Of a stretch of 64,000 nucleotides of DNA, positions 8,961 through 17,500 are shown one piece after another. The stretch covers positions 558,001-622,000 of the forward strand of contig QKPN01000001.1 in assembly GCA_003258405.1 (NCBI GenBank). Reading direction: 5' to 3'. The notes under the pieces are model-generated. The model saw only the letters and a program-made list of their open reading frames with translations, was not told the origin of the DNA and did not search any database. The stretch's first letter is position 1. The number at the start of each line of letters is the position of its first letter. Source of the stretch: Rhodobacteraceae bacterium DSL-40 (GTDB lineage: Bacteria > Pseudomonadota > Alphaproteobacteria > Rhodobacterales > Rhodobacteraceae). Made by a program: the position numbers and the translations under genes.

Positions 8961-10271
8961 CTACATTCCCAGGCGATCCCTCAACGCATACCACCAAGAT
9001 CCCACGACGGAATAGGGCACGGCGAACCGGCGGCCACCGGGAAAGGGAATCCAGGGCACTTTCTGGAACACATCAAAGCTGCGGCGATCACCATCGACCG
9101 CCTTGCCCAGAATCTGCCCAAAAAGATGGCTGCCAACGACACCATGACCGCTGTAGCCTTGGGCAAAATAGGTCGCATTCCCAAGACGCCCCATCTGGGG
9201 CACCCGGCTGAAAGAGATTGCACAATTGCCGGACCAAGCGAAATCGACGCCCACCCCCTTCAGATCCGGGAAGACCTTTTCGAGACTGGGTAGCAGCTTT
9301 GCGCGGATATCGGCTGGATCGCTTCCACCGTAGACCGTTCCGCCACCAAAGAGCAGCCGCCCGTCCGCCGAAAGCCTGTAGTAGTCGAGTATGTAGCGCA
9401 CGTCCTCGACACACATGTCAGTGGGCAAAAGTGCCCTGCCACGTTCACCCAGCGGCTCGGTCGCGATGATCTGGGTAGAGAATGGCATGATCCGGTTCTC
9501 GAGCTCCGGCACAAGGTGACCTAGATAGGCATTTCCTGCCAAGATCAGTACTTCCGGCCGGATCGCCCCGGTCGCCGTCCGCACGACAGGCCTACCGGCA
9601 GGATTCTCGACAGAGATCACCCTGCTCAGTTCGTGGATGGTTCCGCCCAAGCTCTCAAACGCCGCAGCTTCGCCTAGGGCAAGATTGAGAGGGTGCATGT
9701 GACCGCCAGAATGATCGAGCATGCCGCCAAGATAGATATCTGACGCTATGTGCCTGCTCAACGCGGCCCTGTCGAGCATCTCGAAATTATCGTGACCGTG
9801 ACGCCGCCAGAGCGACTGCTTGGCTTCGAGCTCCTGCATCTGCTTCGCAGTGAAGGCGGTGAAGATGTTACCGTCCCTCAGATCGCATTCGATACCATAT
9901 CGTGCAACCCGATCCCGGATGATCTCGCCACCCGTTTGAACCACTGTCCCGACAAAATCGGCGGTATCTCGGCCGTAACGCGCCGTGATCGTCTCGAGAC
10001 TTGCGTTGAGGCCATTTACAATCTGCCCACCGTTGCGCCCAGATGCGCCCCATCCGATCCGAGCGCCTTCCAGCAGAACGACCTCATGCCCCCGCTCCGC
10101 GAGCTCAATCCCGGCTGAAAGGCCGGAGAATCCGCCGCCGACGATGCAGACCTCCACCTTCCGCTCGCCTTCGAGCGGCGGGCGCGCTGCTGCAGGATTG
10201 GCCGACGCCGCGTAATAGCTTTCGGGATAGGCGCCTCCGGCCGTGTAATCCTTCGCCGCGCGGGCCATCAC
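8961..10271 (-). CDS. puuB: gamma-glutamylputrescine oxidase-like flavoprotein, copy 2
   Basis: A 436-residue DAO-fold flavoprotein of the same family as the copy at 44-1354. Both share the CIVGGGFSGLSAGIELAE-type FAD motif, the GWGASGRNGGQI block and the C-terminal GYSGHGVVGSHLFG. They also share the AVDG/FDVFQKVPWIPFPGG-type tail. It sits directly after the glutamine-synthetase-like gene (overlap of a few bases) and before potF, the arrangement expected for a PuuA-PuuB pair. The two copies are clearly diverged, so this is an old duplication or separate acquisition rather than a recent one. Confidence 0.82.
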   Translation of the reverse strand: MMARAAKDYTAGGAYPESYYAASANPAAARPPLEGERKVEVCIVGGGFSGLSAGIELAERGHEVVLLEGARIGWGASGRNGGQIVNGLNASLETITARYGRDTADFVGTVVQTGGEIIRDRVARYGIECDLRDGNIFTAFTAKQMQELEAKQSLWRRHGHDNFEMLDRAALSRHIASDIYLGGMLDHSGGHMHPLNLALGEAAAFESLGGTIHELSRVISVENPAGRPVVRTATGAIRPEVLILAGNAYLGHLVPELENRIMPFSTQIIATEPLGERGRALLPTDMCVEDVRYILDYYRLSADGRLLFGGGTVYGGSDPADIRAKLLPSLEKVFPDLKGVGVDFAWSGNCAISFSRVPQMGRLGNATYFAQGYSGHGVVGSHLFGQILGKAVDGDRRSFDVFQKVPWIPFPGGRRFAVPYSVVGSWWYALRDRLGM

Positions 10272-11614
10272 ACTTTCTCCAGGTAGGTTTCAAGTTCGAA
10301 CGGACTGATCCGCTGGGAGAACACCTGCAATTCCTGCCGCTTCATTCCGAGGAAGGCGTCTATGAGCGTCGGCGAAAAGATCCGCCGCATAGCCTCACTC
10401 GTCTCGAAGAGTTCGATGCCATGCCGCCAGTCCGAAGGGAGCACCTCTCCCGCAAGCGCATCGCTTGGGGAGGTGATCGGAGCGGGCGGCTCAATCCGAC
10501 GTTCAATTCCCTCAAGCGCCGCGCCGAGAATTGCCGCGAGTACAAGATAGGGATTGGAATCAGTTCCCGCGACCCGATGTTCGATCCGCCGCGAGCGATG
10601 CGATCCACCCGGAATCCGAACCGCCGCGTGGCGGGTCTCATACCCCCAACAAACACTATGGGGAGCATGCGATTCAGGCTGCCAGCGACGATACGAATTC
10701 AGGTGCGGCGCAAAGACGAGAGCTGATTGTCGCATCATCGCGAGAACGCCGCCAACCGCGTGCCGCATCACTTCCGAACCTTGGCTGCCTCCGTCGTCGA
10801 AGACGTTCCGGCCCTCGCTGTCGATGAGGCTGAAATGCACATGGAAACCGGACCCAGCCCGATCGAGAAAGGGCTTGGCCATAAAGCTCCCCGCCAGATT
10901 GTAAGTTCGGGCAATGCCCTTCACCAGGCGCTTGAAATACAGCGCATCATCGGCAGCGCGCATGGGATCGTCGACATGCAGCAGATTGATCTCAAACTGC
11001 CCGCCTCCGTTTTCCGAGATCGCACTGTCGGCCGGGATGCCATAATCTTCGCAGGTCCGGAACACGTCCGCAAAGAAGCCCTCAAAATGATCGATGTCAT
11101 CGAGGCTCAGAACGTCATTGCCATCAAGCAGCTGCCCCGTGACCGGGGACGTGGGCGGAGTCGGCATATCGCCGCTGGTGTCCACAAGATAGAATTCCAG
11201 CTCGGTGGCGACGACCGGTCGAAGCTTGAGCGCGTCATATCGCGCAACGATCGCGGCAAGCGCACGGCGCGGATCTGCAAGGTGCGGCTCGCCCGCCTCC
11301 GTCTGCATCCAGAGCGGCAAAAGCGCGGTCGGTGAGCCGAGCCAGTCCATTGGAAGGATCCCGCGGCCGGTCGGAAGACAAATGCCGTCGGCATCGCCTT
11401 GTGCAAACACCAGCGGATTGTCCTGGACATCCGCGCCCCAGATATCCGGGCAGGTTACCGAAAGCGGCATCCGGAGTTGACCGTCGAGAATCTTTTCGGC
11501 CTGCACTATTGGCATGCGCTTGCCGCGCAAGACGCCATTAAGGTCACAGACCGCGGCGCGAAGACTTGTGATTTCGGGGCGGGCTCCCAGCCACTGCAAC
11601 GGTTCCTGGCTTGT
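10268..11614 (-). CDS. puuA: gamma-glutamylputrescine synthetase (glutamine synthetase family), copy 2
   Basis: A glutamine-synthetase-like ligase of about 448 residues. Motifs are TELEFYLVDTSGD, SENGGGQFEINLLH, GFHVHFSLIDSEG, RRIEHRVAGTDSNPYLVLA, and the tail ISPFELETYLEKV. The start is uncertain. The frame is open to a TTG at 11656, but the GTG at 11614 (reads VTSQEPLQW) has a GGAG eight bases upstream and gives a normal N-terminus. It is probably the first gene of the polyamine operon running down to puuA copy 1. It differs from that copy in most positions, so the two may use different amines. Confidence 0.83.
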   Translation of the reverse strand, partial: TSQEPLQWLGARPEITSLRAAVCDLNGVLRGKRMPIVQAEKILDGQLRMPLSVTCPDIWGADVQDNPLVFAQGDADGICLPTGRGILPMDWLGSPTALLPLWMQTEAGEPHLADPRRALAAIVARYDALKLRPVVATELEFYLVDTSGDMPTPPTSPVTGQLLDGNDVLSLDDIDHFEGFFADVFRTCEDYGIPADSAISENGGGQFEINLLHVDDPMRAADDALYFKRLVKGIARTYNLAGSFMAKPFLDRAGSGFHVHFSLIDSEGRNVFDDGGSQGSEVMRHAVGGVLAMMRQSALVFAPHLNSYRRWQPESHAPHSVCWGYETRHAAVRIPGGSHRSRRIEHRVAGTDSNPYLVLAAILGAALEGIERRIEPPAPITSPSDALAGEVLPSDWRHGIELFETSEAMRRIFSPTLIDAFLGMKRQELQVFSQRISPFELETYLEKV

Positions 11615-11975
11615 CACTTCGCACTCCGAAAACTGGCATCCGCCCCACTCCACCAAGAAAAGCCCAGACGAGCCCGCTCAAACTCCATCTAGCGACGGGC
11701 GATCTCCGGACTGTTGCCGTGGAGGGTGAAGCCACAATGAACCACGCAACGGCAAGATTACATCGCTCCGACTTGCTGCGTCCACATCAAGCTATAGAAA
11801 AGAGCCGCAATGGTGAAACGCTAGGACCGGCGCGCCACAAATCATTCACGACAATGTTACAAAATGAAGAACTCACTCAACTGGAAGGTGAAGCATTGAC
11901 GTCGCGCGAGGGAGATGCTGGATTGCAGTCGAGCATACGCTAAATAAGAATGGCTCCAGGGAAAACAGAAGAGAA
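11615..11975. promoter_or_regulatory. divergent intergenic region, polyamine operon and Nudix gene
   Basis: This stretch lies between the minus-strand polyamine operon and the plus-strand Nudix gene and must carry both promoters. Short open frames in it have no protein character. It becomes more AT-rich towards the Nudix start. I see no clear inverted repeat to assign as an operator. Confidence 0.45.
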
Positions 11976-12470
11976 ATGAAATTGTTGATGGAGGATTTCA
12001 CAATCGTTCAGAGCAGGCGCAGCGCGGTAGCGGCAATGACCAAGCATGGTCAGCCCCGCAGCCTGCAGGTTGCTGCTTTGTGCTGGCGGCGCAACCAGAG
12101 GGGTAAAATCCGGATACTGCTCATTACGAGCCGTGATACCGGGCGCTGGGTCATACCGAAGGGCTGGCCAATGCATAACCGAAGCCATGCCGAAGCCGCA
12201 GAGCGCGAAGCCTTTGAGGAAGCTGGCGTTCAGGGCAATCTGCGCCACGAAAGCCTTGGCCTCTTTACTTACCGTAAACAGCTGGGTCGCGGGCGCTCGA
12301 TCCTTTGCGTCGTCCAGGTTTTTGCCCTCGAAGTGCAGACACGTCTCAAAAAATATCCCGAGAATGGTCAGCGCCGTGACGTCTGGCTTTCGCGCAAGAA
12401 GGCAGCACGCGAAGTCAGGGAACCGGAGTTGCGGACCCTTATCCGGAAATTCAACCCGGATGCGCGCTGA
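11976..12470 (+). CDS. Nudix hydrolase
   Basis: A 164-residue protein with a Nudix box, KGWPMHNRSHAEAAEREAFEEAGV in outline (key residues Gly, the REAFEE core and the final Gly). The catalytic metal-binding REXXEE part is intact. The first conserved Glu of the box (GX5E) is Arg here. Proteins with PKGWP before the box resemble the diphosphoinositol/diadenosine polyphosphate type, which remove pyrophosphate from signalling or damaged nucleotides. The C-terminus is basic (RTLIRKFNPDAR). It stands alone between oppositely oriented genes. The substrate cannot be assigned from sequence. Confidence 0.8.
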   Translation: MKLLMEDFTIVQSRRSAVAAMTKHGQPRSLQVAALCWRRNQRGKIRILLITSRDTGRWVIPKGWPMHNRSHAEAAEREAFEEAGVQGNLRHESLGLFTYRKQLGRGRSILCVVQVFALEVQTRLKKYPENGQRRDVWLSRKKAAREVREPELRTLIRKFNPDAR

Positions 12471-12494
12471 TCCGGCGATTTGCCTGTGAGACTT

Positions 12495-12830
12495 CTATTT
12501 CTTGCCGTCATCGAAGAAGGGCGTGACCTCAACGACGATGACGGCATTCTCTTCAGCGGCGCGGTCCATCAGGGCGCGCTCTTCCAGATCAAGGCCGCCA
12601 TCCGCTTCCCGCTCTGCGCGCGTGCCGTACGCGGTGACGTCTAGGGGGGCGAGTCCTGCGGTCTTCAGCACGGCGACCGTTTCGCGCACGGCTTCCGCTT
12701 CATCCCGCGCCGACGCGTAACAGAGAAGGCCTGCCCCCGTCGCACGATCGGGAAGCCCGTCACCGAGCTTCCGACCGACCTGAACGACCAAGGTGTGAAC
12801 TTCGGATTCTGCTGACTCGGGGCGCGTCAT
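12495..12830 (-). CDS. conserved hypothetical protein downstream of dapD
   Basis: A 111-residue acidic protein (start MTRPESAESEVHTL) with no signal peptide or membrane segment. Alternating helical and strand-like segments (LVVQVGRKLGDGLP, ETVAVLKTAGLAPLDV, ENAVIVVEVTPFFDDG) suggest a small alpha/beta fold. It begins 8 bp after the dapD stop on the same strand, so the two are almost certainly co-transcribed. I do not recognise a family and assign no function. Confidence 0.6.
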   Translation of the reverse strand: MTRPESAESEVHTLVVQVGRKLGDGLPDRATGAGLLCYASARDEAEAVRETVAVLKTAGLAPLDVTAYGTRAEREADGGLDLEERALMDRAAEENAVIVVEVTPFFDDGKK

Positions 12831-12837
12831 GCAAAGC

Positions 12838-13674
12838 TCAATCGCGGAGAAGGTCGTTGATAGATGTCTTGGACCGCGTTTTTGCATCTACCCTTTTGAC
12901 GATGACTGCGCAGTAGAGATTTACGCCGCCCTTGGACGGCATGGAGCCAGCGACGACGACGGAACCCGCAGGCACCTCGCCGTACATAGTCTCGCCCGTC
13001 TCACGGTCGACGATCTTGGTCGACTGCCCAATAAACACGCCCATACCAAGGACAGAGCCTTCACGCACGATGCAGCCTTCGACCACCTCCGAACGTGCTC
13101 CGATGAAGCAGTTGTCCTCGATGATCGTCGGCCCGGCTTGCATCGGCTCGAGAACACCTCCGATCCCGACGCCGCCCGAGAGATGCACGTTCTTGCCGAT
13201 CTGCGCACAGGAGCCGACCGTCGCCCAGGTGTCGACCATCGTCCCGGTGTCGACATAGGCGCCAAGGTTGACGAAAGAGGGCATCAGCACGACACCGGGG
13301 GCTATATAGGCGGAACGCCGCACTACACAGCTCGGCACGGCGCGAAATCCTGCCTGCTTCCAGTCGTCAGGTCCCCAGCCCTTGAACTTGGAGTCGACCT
13401 TGTCCCACCAGCCGCCACCTTGCGGTCCGCCGTGTTGCGGTTCCATGTCCTTTAGGCGGAATCCAAGCAACACGGCCTTTTTCGCCCACTGGTTGACGTG
13501 CCAGACGCCATCCTCGCCACGCTCCGCCACACGCAGTGAACCGTTGTCGAGCGCGTTAAGCGTCGTCTCGATGGCCGATCGCGTGGCGCCGCTGGTTTCA
13601 GGCGTGATGGACTCGCGTGTATCCCAGGCGGCCTCGATGGCAGCCTCGAGTTCAGCATGGGAATCTTGCGACAT
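12838..13674 (-). CDS. dapD: 2,3,4,5-tetrahydropyridine-2,6-dicarboxylate N-succinyltransferase
   Basis: A 278-residue enzyme of the succinylase branch of lysine and diaminopimelate synthesis. The N-terminal helical part begins [18 protein letters not shown]. The rest is a left-handed beta-helix of hexapeptide repeats ([37 protein letters not shown]). Length matches the family. The frame is open 62 codons further upstream, but that part reads as noise and overlaps the divergent promoter. The start at 13674 gives the normal protein. It is divergent from the LOG-family gene. Confidence 0.93.
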   Translation of the reverse strand: MSQDSHAELEAAIEAAWDTRESITPETSGATRSAIETTLNALDNGSLRVAERGEDGVWHVNQWAKKAVLLGFRLKDMEPQHGGPQGGGWWDKVDSKFKGWGPDDWKQAGFRAVPSCVVRRSAYIAPGVVLMPSFVNLGAYVDTGTMVDTWATVGSCAQIGKNVHLSGGVGIGGVLEPMQAGPTIIEDNCFIGARSEVVEGCIVREGSVLGMGVFIGQSTKIVDRETGETMYGEVPAGSVVVAGSMPSKGGVNLYCAVIVKRVDAKTRSKTSINDLLRD

Positions 13675-13780
13675 GATCGGCCCTCTCGATGCGTTCGCGG
13701 TAGCGGAAATGCGGGCGAAGCTATAATTCGGTAATGTCGGGGTGGCAATCTGCCCGGAAAAAATTCCCTTGAGGACAATC

Positions 13781-14584
13781 ATGACCGAGCTGAGCCGGCA
13801 CCAGCGCCGCTTTCCAGACGCCAAAGAAGACCTCCGCCGCACCCGCCGCGTGCCTGCCACGCCGCAGACCCAGAGCCCGAGCTACAGGCTGGCTTTCAAC
13901 GATACGGATTTTCTCGCGCGCGATGAGCTCCGGCCCGTGCGGCTTCAACTTGAGCTCCTCAAGACGGAAATGTCACTTGCCGAACGCGGGATTGTCTCAA
14001 CCGTGGCAATGCTTGGCAGCGCACGCATCCGTCCTGAGGGCAGCGCCCTCTCTCACCACTACTCCGAGGCTTGCGAATTTGCCCGGCTCTCTACCCTGCG
14101 CGCGCTCGAGAGTGGCAACCGCGAGAATGTCGTCTGCACAGGCGGCGGGCCTGGCATCATGGAAGCCGGCAATCGCGGTGCGACCGAGGCCGGCGGCATC
14201 TCCGTCAGCCTCAACATCGTCCTTCCCCACGAGCAGGTACCGAATTCCTACGGCACACCGGAGCTGAGCTTCAACTTTCACTATTTTGCCGTGCGAAAGA
14301 TGCATTTCCTCATGCGTGCCCGTGCCGTGGCAGTCTTCCCGGGCGGCTTCGGCACGCTCGACGAGTTCTTCGAGACCCTGACCCTTGTGCAGACCCGTCG
14401 GATGGCGCCTCTGCCGATCGTGCTCTTCGGCCGGGACTTCTGGGACAAGCTCATCGACTGGGACGTGCTGATCGAGGCGGGCACGATCTCGCCCGACGAC
14501 ACGCGGCTCTTCCACTACGCCGAAAGCGCTGCCGAGGCCTGGGCCTATATCGACGCCTGGAAACGTCCCGGTGCCGAAGAATAG
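13781..14584 (+). CDS. LOG-family protein (putative nucleotide 5'-monophosphate phosphoribohydrolase)
   Basis: A 267-residue Rossmann-like protein with both LOG signatures: [16 protein letters not shown], and [20 protein letters not shown], which holds the PGGxGTxxE catalytic motif. Family members cleave N6-modified adenosine or other nucleoside monophosphates to base and ribose phosphate. Many were earlier misannotated as lysine decarboxylases. The start at 13781 ([11 protein letters not shown]) has GAGGA upstream. An N-terminal basic extension of about 40 residues precedes the fold. The gene is convergent with the RTX gene, with only 1 bp between stops. Confidence 0.85.
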   Translation: MTELSRHQRRFPDAKEDLRRTRRVPATPQTQSPSYRLAFNDTDFLARDELRPVRLQLELLKTEMSLAERGIVSTVAMLGSARIRPEGSALSHHYSEACEFARLSTLRALESGNRENVVCTGGGPGIMEAGNRGATEAGGISVSLNIVLPHEQVPNSYGTPELSFNFHYFAVRKMHFLMRARAVAVFPGGFGTLDEFFETLTLVQTRRMAPLPIVLFGRDFWDKLIDWDVLIEAGTISPDDTRLFHYAESAAEAWAYIDAWKRPGAEE

Positions 14585-14585
14585 G

Positions 14586-16274
14586 TCAGACGAAGGCGAA
14601 ATCGTCTGAGCTCAGCGACCCGGAATAGTCTTCGAGCGTGATGCGGAGCATCGCGTAACCTGGGTCTTCTGCATAGTTGTTCGCCTCGATACCGGTATTG
14701 AAGAGCACCGTGGTGTTCGTCACGCCTGCGCTGTCCTCCTTGCGAACATAACTGAGCTCGAAGACGCCCGGCTCGTTGCTCTCGCCGATGAAGGTGGGTG
14801 TGAGCCCGTCAGGATTGTCTTCGATCTCGATACAGAACACATCCCCTTCTGCCGTGTCGAAATCACGGATCGACCCCCAATGACCGCGGACCTCCGACAA
14901 CCAATAACCAAAGTCTCGCGTCGCATTGCTGAAGCGGAACTGATCCGCGCCGGCCCCTCCCTCCATGTCCATGTAGCCAAACCCCGCAACAAGGGTATCG
15001 TTGCCCTTCCCGCCATGGAGTTCCTCGCCCGTCGGATCGTAGTAGCTGCGGAAGAAGCTGAACTCGTTGTAGAAGGCCCCGCCGCTGAGGATCAGGTCGT
15101 CGCCCGCGCCCCCCTTCAGGATCTCGATGTCCCCATCGGAATAGACTTCCGTTCCACCCTGGATGGTGTCGTTTCCCCCGCCACCGTCGACGACATTCGC
15201 CCCGTTCCCGGCCGCGATGAAATTGGCCTTCCCATCGCCGAACACCGTGTCGTCCGTATCTCCGAGCCGGAGGTTCTCGATCGAGACGAGCCGGTCGACC
15301 GGCCCGCCCCCATTGCTCCAGCGTGCCTCGCTGGCGACGAGGTCGATCGTCATGTCCTGGCCGTGCCCGATGCCGGAGCCAAAGTGGTACTCTGCATCGA
15401 CATAGACGGCGGTATCGCGGCCTTCTCCACCCTTCAGCAGGTCCGATCCGTCCTTGAGCGCTCCGGCAAAATCCGGTTCAGGATCGTCTTCCTCGTAACC
15501 GAGATCAATCTGCTCCGAGGCCCCGCCCGCAAGCGTATCGTCCCCCGCACCGCCTCGCAGCGTGTCATTGCCGACGCCGCCGACGAGGCTGTCATCGCCC
15601 GCGCCGCCGTCGAACCAGTTGGCAGCGTCGTTGCCGATGAGGATGTCGTCGCCCGAGCCCGTCCGCGCCTCCTCGATCGAGACGAGGGTCTCCGCTCCCC
15701 AGGGCGTGCCGGGAAAGCTCGCCTTGCCCAGGGCAAGGTCGATCTGCACCGGCCCGGTGTTTTCCGCATAGAGCACGCGGTCGCGCCCCGCCCCGCCGTC
15801 GAGGAAATCGTGCCAGCCGCCGCCGTCGAGCGTGTCGTGCCCCGCGCCGCCGAAGAGCCGGTCGTTGCCGTCGCCGCCCTGCAGCAGGTCGTTGCCCGGG
15901 CCGCCGCGCAAGTCGTTCTTCGCCGCGTTGCCGATCAGCGTGTCATTGCCCGCACCGGTCTCCACGTTCTCGATCGAGATGAGCGCCTCGTCCGCCCAGG
16001 ACTGGCCCGGAAAGCGCGCGAAGCCGCGCGAGAGATCGATGCGCACCGGCGTCTTGTTGAAATCGTAGAGCGCCCAGTCGCTCCCCGGCCCACCGTCGAG
16101 CAGGTCGTGCCAGCCGCCACCGTCAAGCACATCGTCGCCACCCCGGCCATGGAGCGCATCGTTGCCGTCGAGCCCCCGGATGAAGTCGTTGCCGCCCGTG
16201 CCATTCAGCACATCGTTGCCCGCGGTTCCGTCAATACGTGTGTAACCGCCTGCACGGCGCAATGATGAGGCCAT
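14586..16274 (-). CDS. RTX-type calcium-binding secreted protein (562 aa)
   Basis: Built from nonapeptide repeats of the GGxGxDxLx type, for example [36 protein letters not shown] and [19 protein letters not shown]. The repeats are concentrated in the N-terminal 250 residues. Interspersed blocks near [14 protein letters not shown] and [14 protein letters not shown] recur and look like a longer internal repeat unit. The C-terminus ends SSDDFAFV, the acidic-hydrophobic tail of type I secretion substrates, and there is no Sec signal. The repeats bind calcium outside the cell. No catalytic domain is recognisable, so the role (adhesin, surface layer or matrix protein) is unknown. Eight G residues lie just upstream of its start. 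Confidence 0.85.
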   Translation of the reverse strand: MASSLRRAGGYTRIDGTAGNDVLNGTGGNDFIRGLDGNDALHGRGGDDVLDGGGWHDLLDGGPGSDWALYDFNKTPVRIDLSRGFARFPGQSWADEALISIENVETGAGNDTLIGNAAKNDLRGGPGNDLLQGGDGNDRLFGGAGHDTLDGGGWHDFLDGGAGRDRVLYAENTGPVQIDLALGKASFPGTPWGAETLVSIEEARTGSGDDILIGNDAANWFDGGAGDDSLVGGVGNDTLRGGAGDDTLAGGASEQIDLGYEEDDPEPDFAGALKDGSDLLKGGEGRDTAVYVDAEYHFGSGIGHGQDMTIDLVASEARWSNGGGPVDRLVSIENLRLGDTDDTVFGDGKANFIAAGNGANVVDGGGGNDTIQGGTEVYSDGDIEILKGGAGDDLILSGGAFYNEFSFFRSYYDPTGEELHGGKGNDTLVAGFGYMDMEGGAGADQFRFSNATRDFGYWLSEVRGHWGSIRDFDTAEGDVFCIEIEDNPDGLTPTFIGESNEPGVFELSYVRKEDSAGVTNTTVLFNTGIEANNYAEDPGYAMLRITLEDYSGSLSSDDFAFV

Positions 16275-16277
16275 TTA

Positions 16278-16285
16278 CCCCCCCC
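16278..16285 (-). repeat. G8 homopolymer in the RTX ribosome-binding region
   Basis: On the coding strand eight consecutive G residues stand three bases before the ATG at 16274, doubling as the Shine-Dalgarno sequence. A change in tract length would alter spacing or strength of ribosome binding. Confidence 0.6.
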
Positions 16286-16503
16286 ATAACTCGGCGATTT
16301 CAGTGCTGTCCGGGCACGCTCCCCCGCAGTGCGCGCCGAAAGCAGAAAATCTCATTAGAATAAATATCTCGATTAATCGGAACGTTAAGGGTCGGCTTGC
16401 AGGCATGTCAATAAGCTTGGGAATGCCAGAAACGAACGTCACCAGCGAGGCGCAAGGACGTATGGACAATTCCGCGCTGCTCGAGACGGCCGAAATATCC
16501 GCT

Positions 16504-16809
16504 TCACGGCAGTCGTTCGATTACGACCTCCCCAGAGTGCGGATCGGTCACAGTTCCCCCCTCGGCCAGTTCTTCCAGCATGTCCCTGAAGTCATCAAGC
16601 GCTGCAATCATCGTTGGCCGTGTGGCCGCCAAGGCTTCCATGCTGATCCATTTGCCGAGAACCATATACTCATGCTCTCCAGTCCGGATGACCCGAAGCG
16701 ACGTCATGCCCTCGAAATCCCCGATGTCCCGTTCTCGATGAAAACGCAGCCATTCGGCTTCGCGCTCCGGCTTCACGCGCATCCGCACAATGTTCATGGC
16801 AGCCATCAT
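16504..16809 (-). CDS. antibiotic-biosynthesis-monooxygenase-like small protein
   Basis: A 101-residue protein beginning MMAAMNIVRMRVKPERE with GGAGGGG six bases before the start. Its pattern, NIVRMRVKP followed by FHRE, GMTSLRVIRTGEHEYMVLGKW and a helix EALAATRPTMIAALDDFRDML, is that of the dimeric alpha+beta barrel (ABM) fold. Members include small monooxygenases and stress proteins with unknown substrates. The open frame continues more than 200 codons upstream, but that part is not protein-like. The gene stands alone between the RTX gene and the divergent copper genes. Fold assignment is fair; function is open. Confidence 0.65.
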   Translation of the reverse strand: MMAAMNIVRMRVKPEREAEWLRFHRERDIGDFEGMTSLRVIRTGEHEYMVLGKWISMEALAATRPTMIAALDDFRDMLEELAEGGTVTDPHSGEVVIERLP

Positions 16810-17001
16810 TTTCCCCTCCACTGTCGACAGAAACGCAACGGAGCAGAGTAGCACGAAATGCGCAGTGGCGTTGCGGCAATTCGCGGTATTGTATCCGGAT
16901 ACGCCACCTTGACCTTCCACGCGGCCACCGTTGATATGATCCCAGCTCGCGTCAAATGACGATCGATACAGGTTGCGTGACGCGCGTGGGGAAGAGGCCA
17001 T

Positions 17002-17397
17002 ATGACCGGAAAGGGGACAAGGGCGTGCGAGGGGGCCAAAGCAGTTCTGCTTTGGCTTTCTCTTATTCCGTTCCTGTTGACCCATCTCATCGCCGAAGGT
17101 GCGATGCCACAGAGCAGCCCGGCGGGCTTCACTGTCGTGCTCTGCACCGGCGACGGGCCACTCGAAATCGAGATTGGTCCTGACGGGACACCGCACCCGG
17201 TCGCCCCGGACAGCCAACATCATTCTCCGTGTCATTGGGCAACAGGCACACCTGTCTTCCTCGGTCTGGATGCGCCATGGCTCCTGACCGTGGCGCCAGT
17301 CGAGATAGCGGCCGATACCGTCGCGAGCGCCGAACTTGAGGCGCATGGCACAGCCCTGCGCTTGCCTCCTCCTCGAGGCCCTCCGCTCCAGATCTGA
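17002..17397 (+). CDS. DUF2946-like periplasmic protein of the copper cluster
   Basis: A 131-residue protein with one N-terminal hydrophobic segment (KAVLLWLSLIPFLLTHLIA) and a periplasmic part opening GFTVVLCTGDG. The middle is rich in His and Cys (HPVAPDSQHHSPCHWATG), which could bind a metal. It ends with a proline-rich PPPRGPP. This layout fits the DUF2946 family, often found beside copper-handling genes. It lies about 100 bp before the YcnI-PCuAC fusion and probably starts that operon. A metal-binding role is an inference from residues and neighbours. Confidence 0.65.
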   Translation: MTGKGTRACEGAKAVLLWLSLIPFLLTHLIAEGAMPQSSPAGFTVVLCTGDGPLEIEIGPDGTPHPVAPDSQHHSPCHWATGTPVFLGLDAPWLLTVAPVEIAADTVASAELEAHGTALRLPPPRGPPLQI

Positions 17398-17500
17398 TCC
17401 AGTATCGTCAAGATGACCGGAGCCGCGACAGCCATCATTGCGCCTTTGCGGCCCACGATCTTTCCGGCGCAGCCGGACAAACTCGTCCATGGAGTCAGAT

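Noticed and set aside
14880-16265. 461-residue plus-strand open frame opposite the 562-aa RTX gene
   Set aside because: It has Val/Ala/Arg-rich periodic text that is the mirror of RTX repeats; the minus-strand frame has the real repeat signature and secretion tail.
16303-16851. 182-residue plus-strand frame overlapping the ABM-like gene
   Set aside because: The minus-strand frame has a strong ribosome-binding site and a fold-like pattern; the plus frame has neither.
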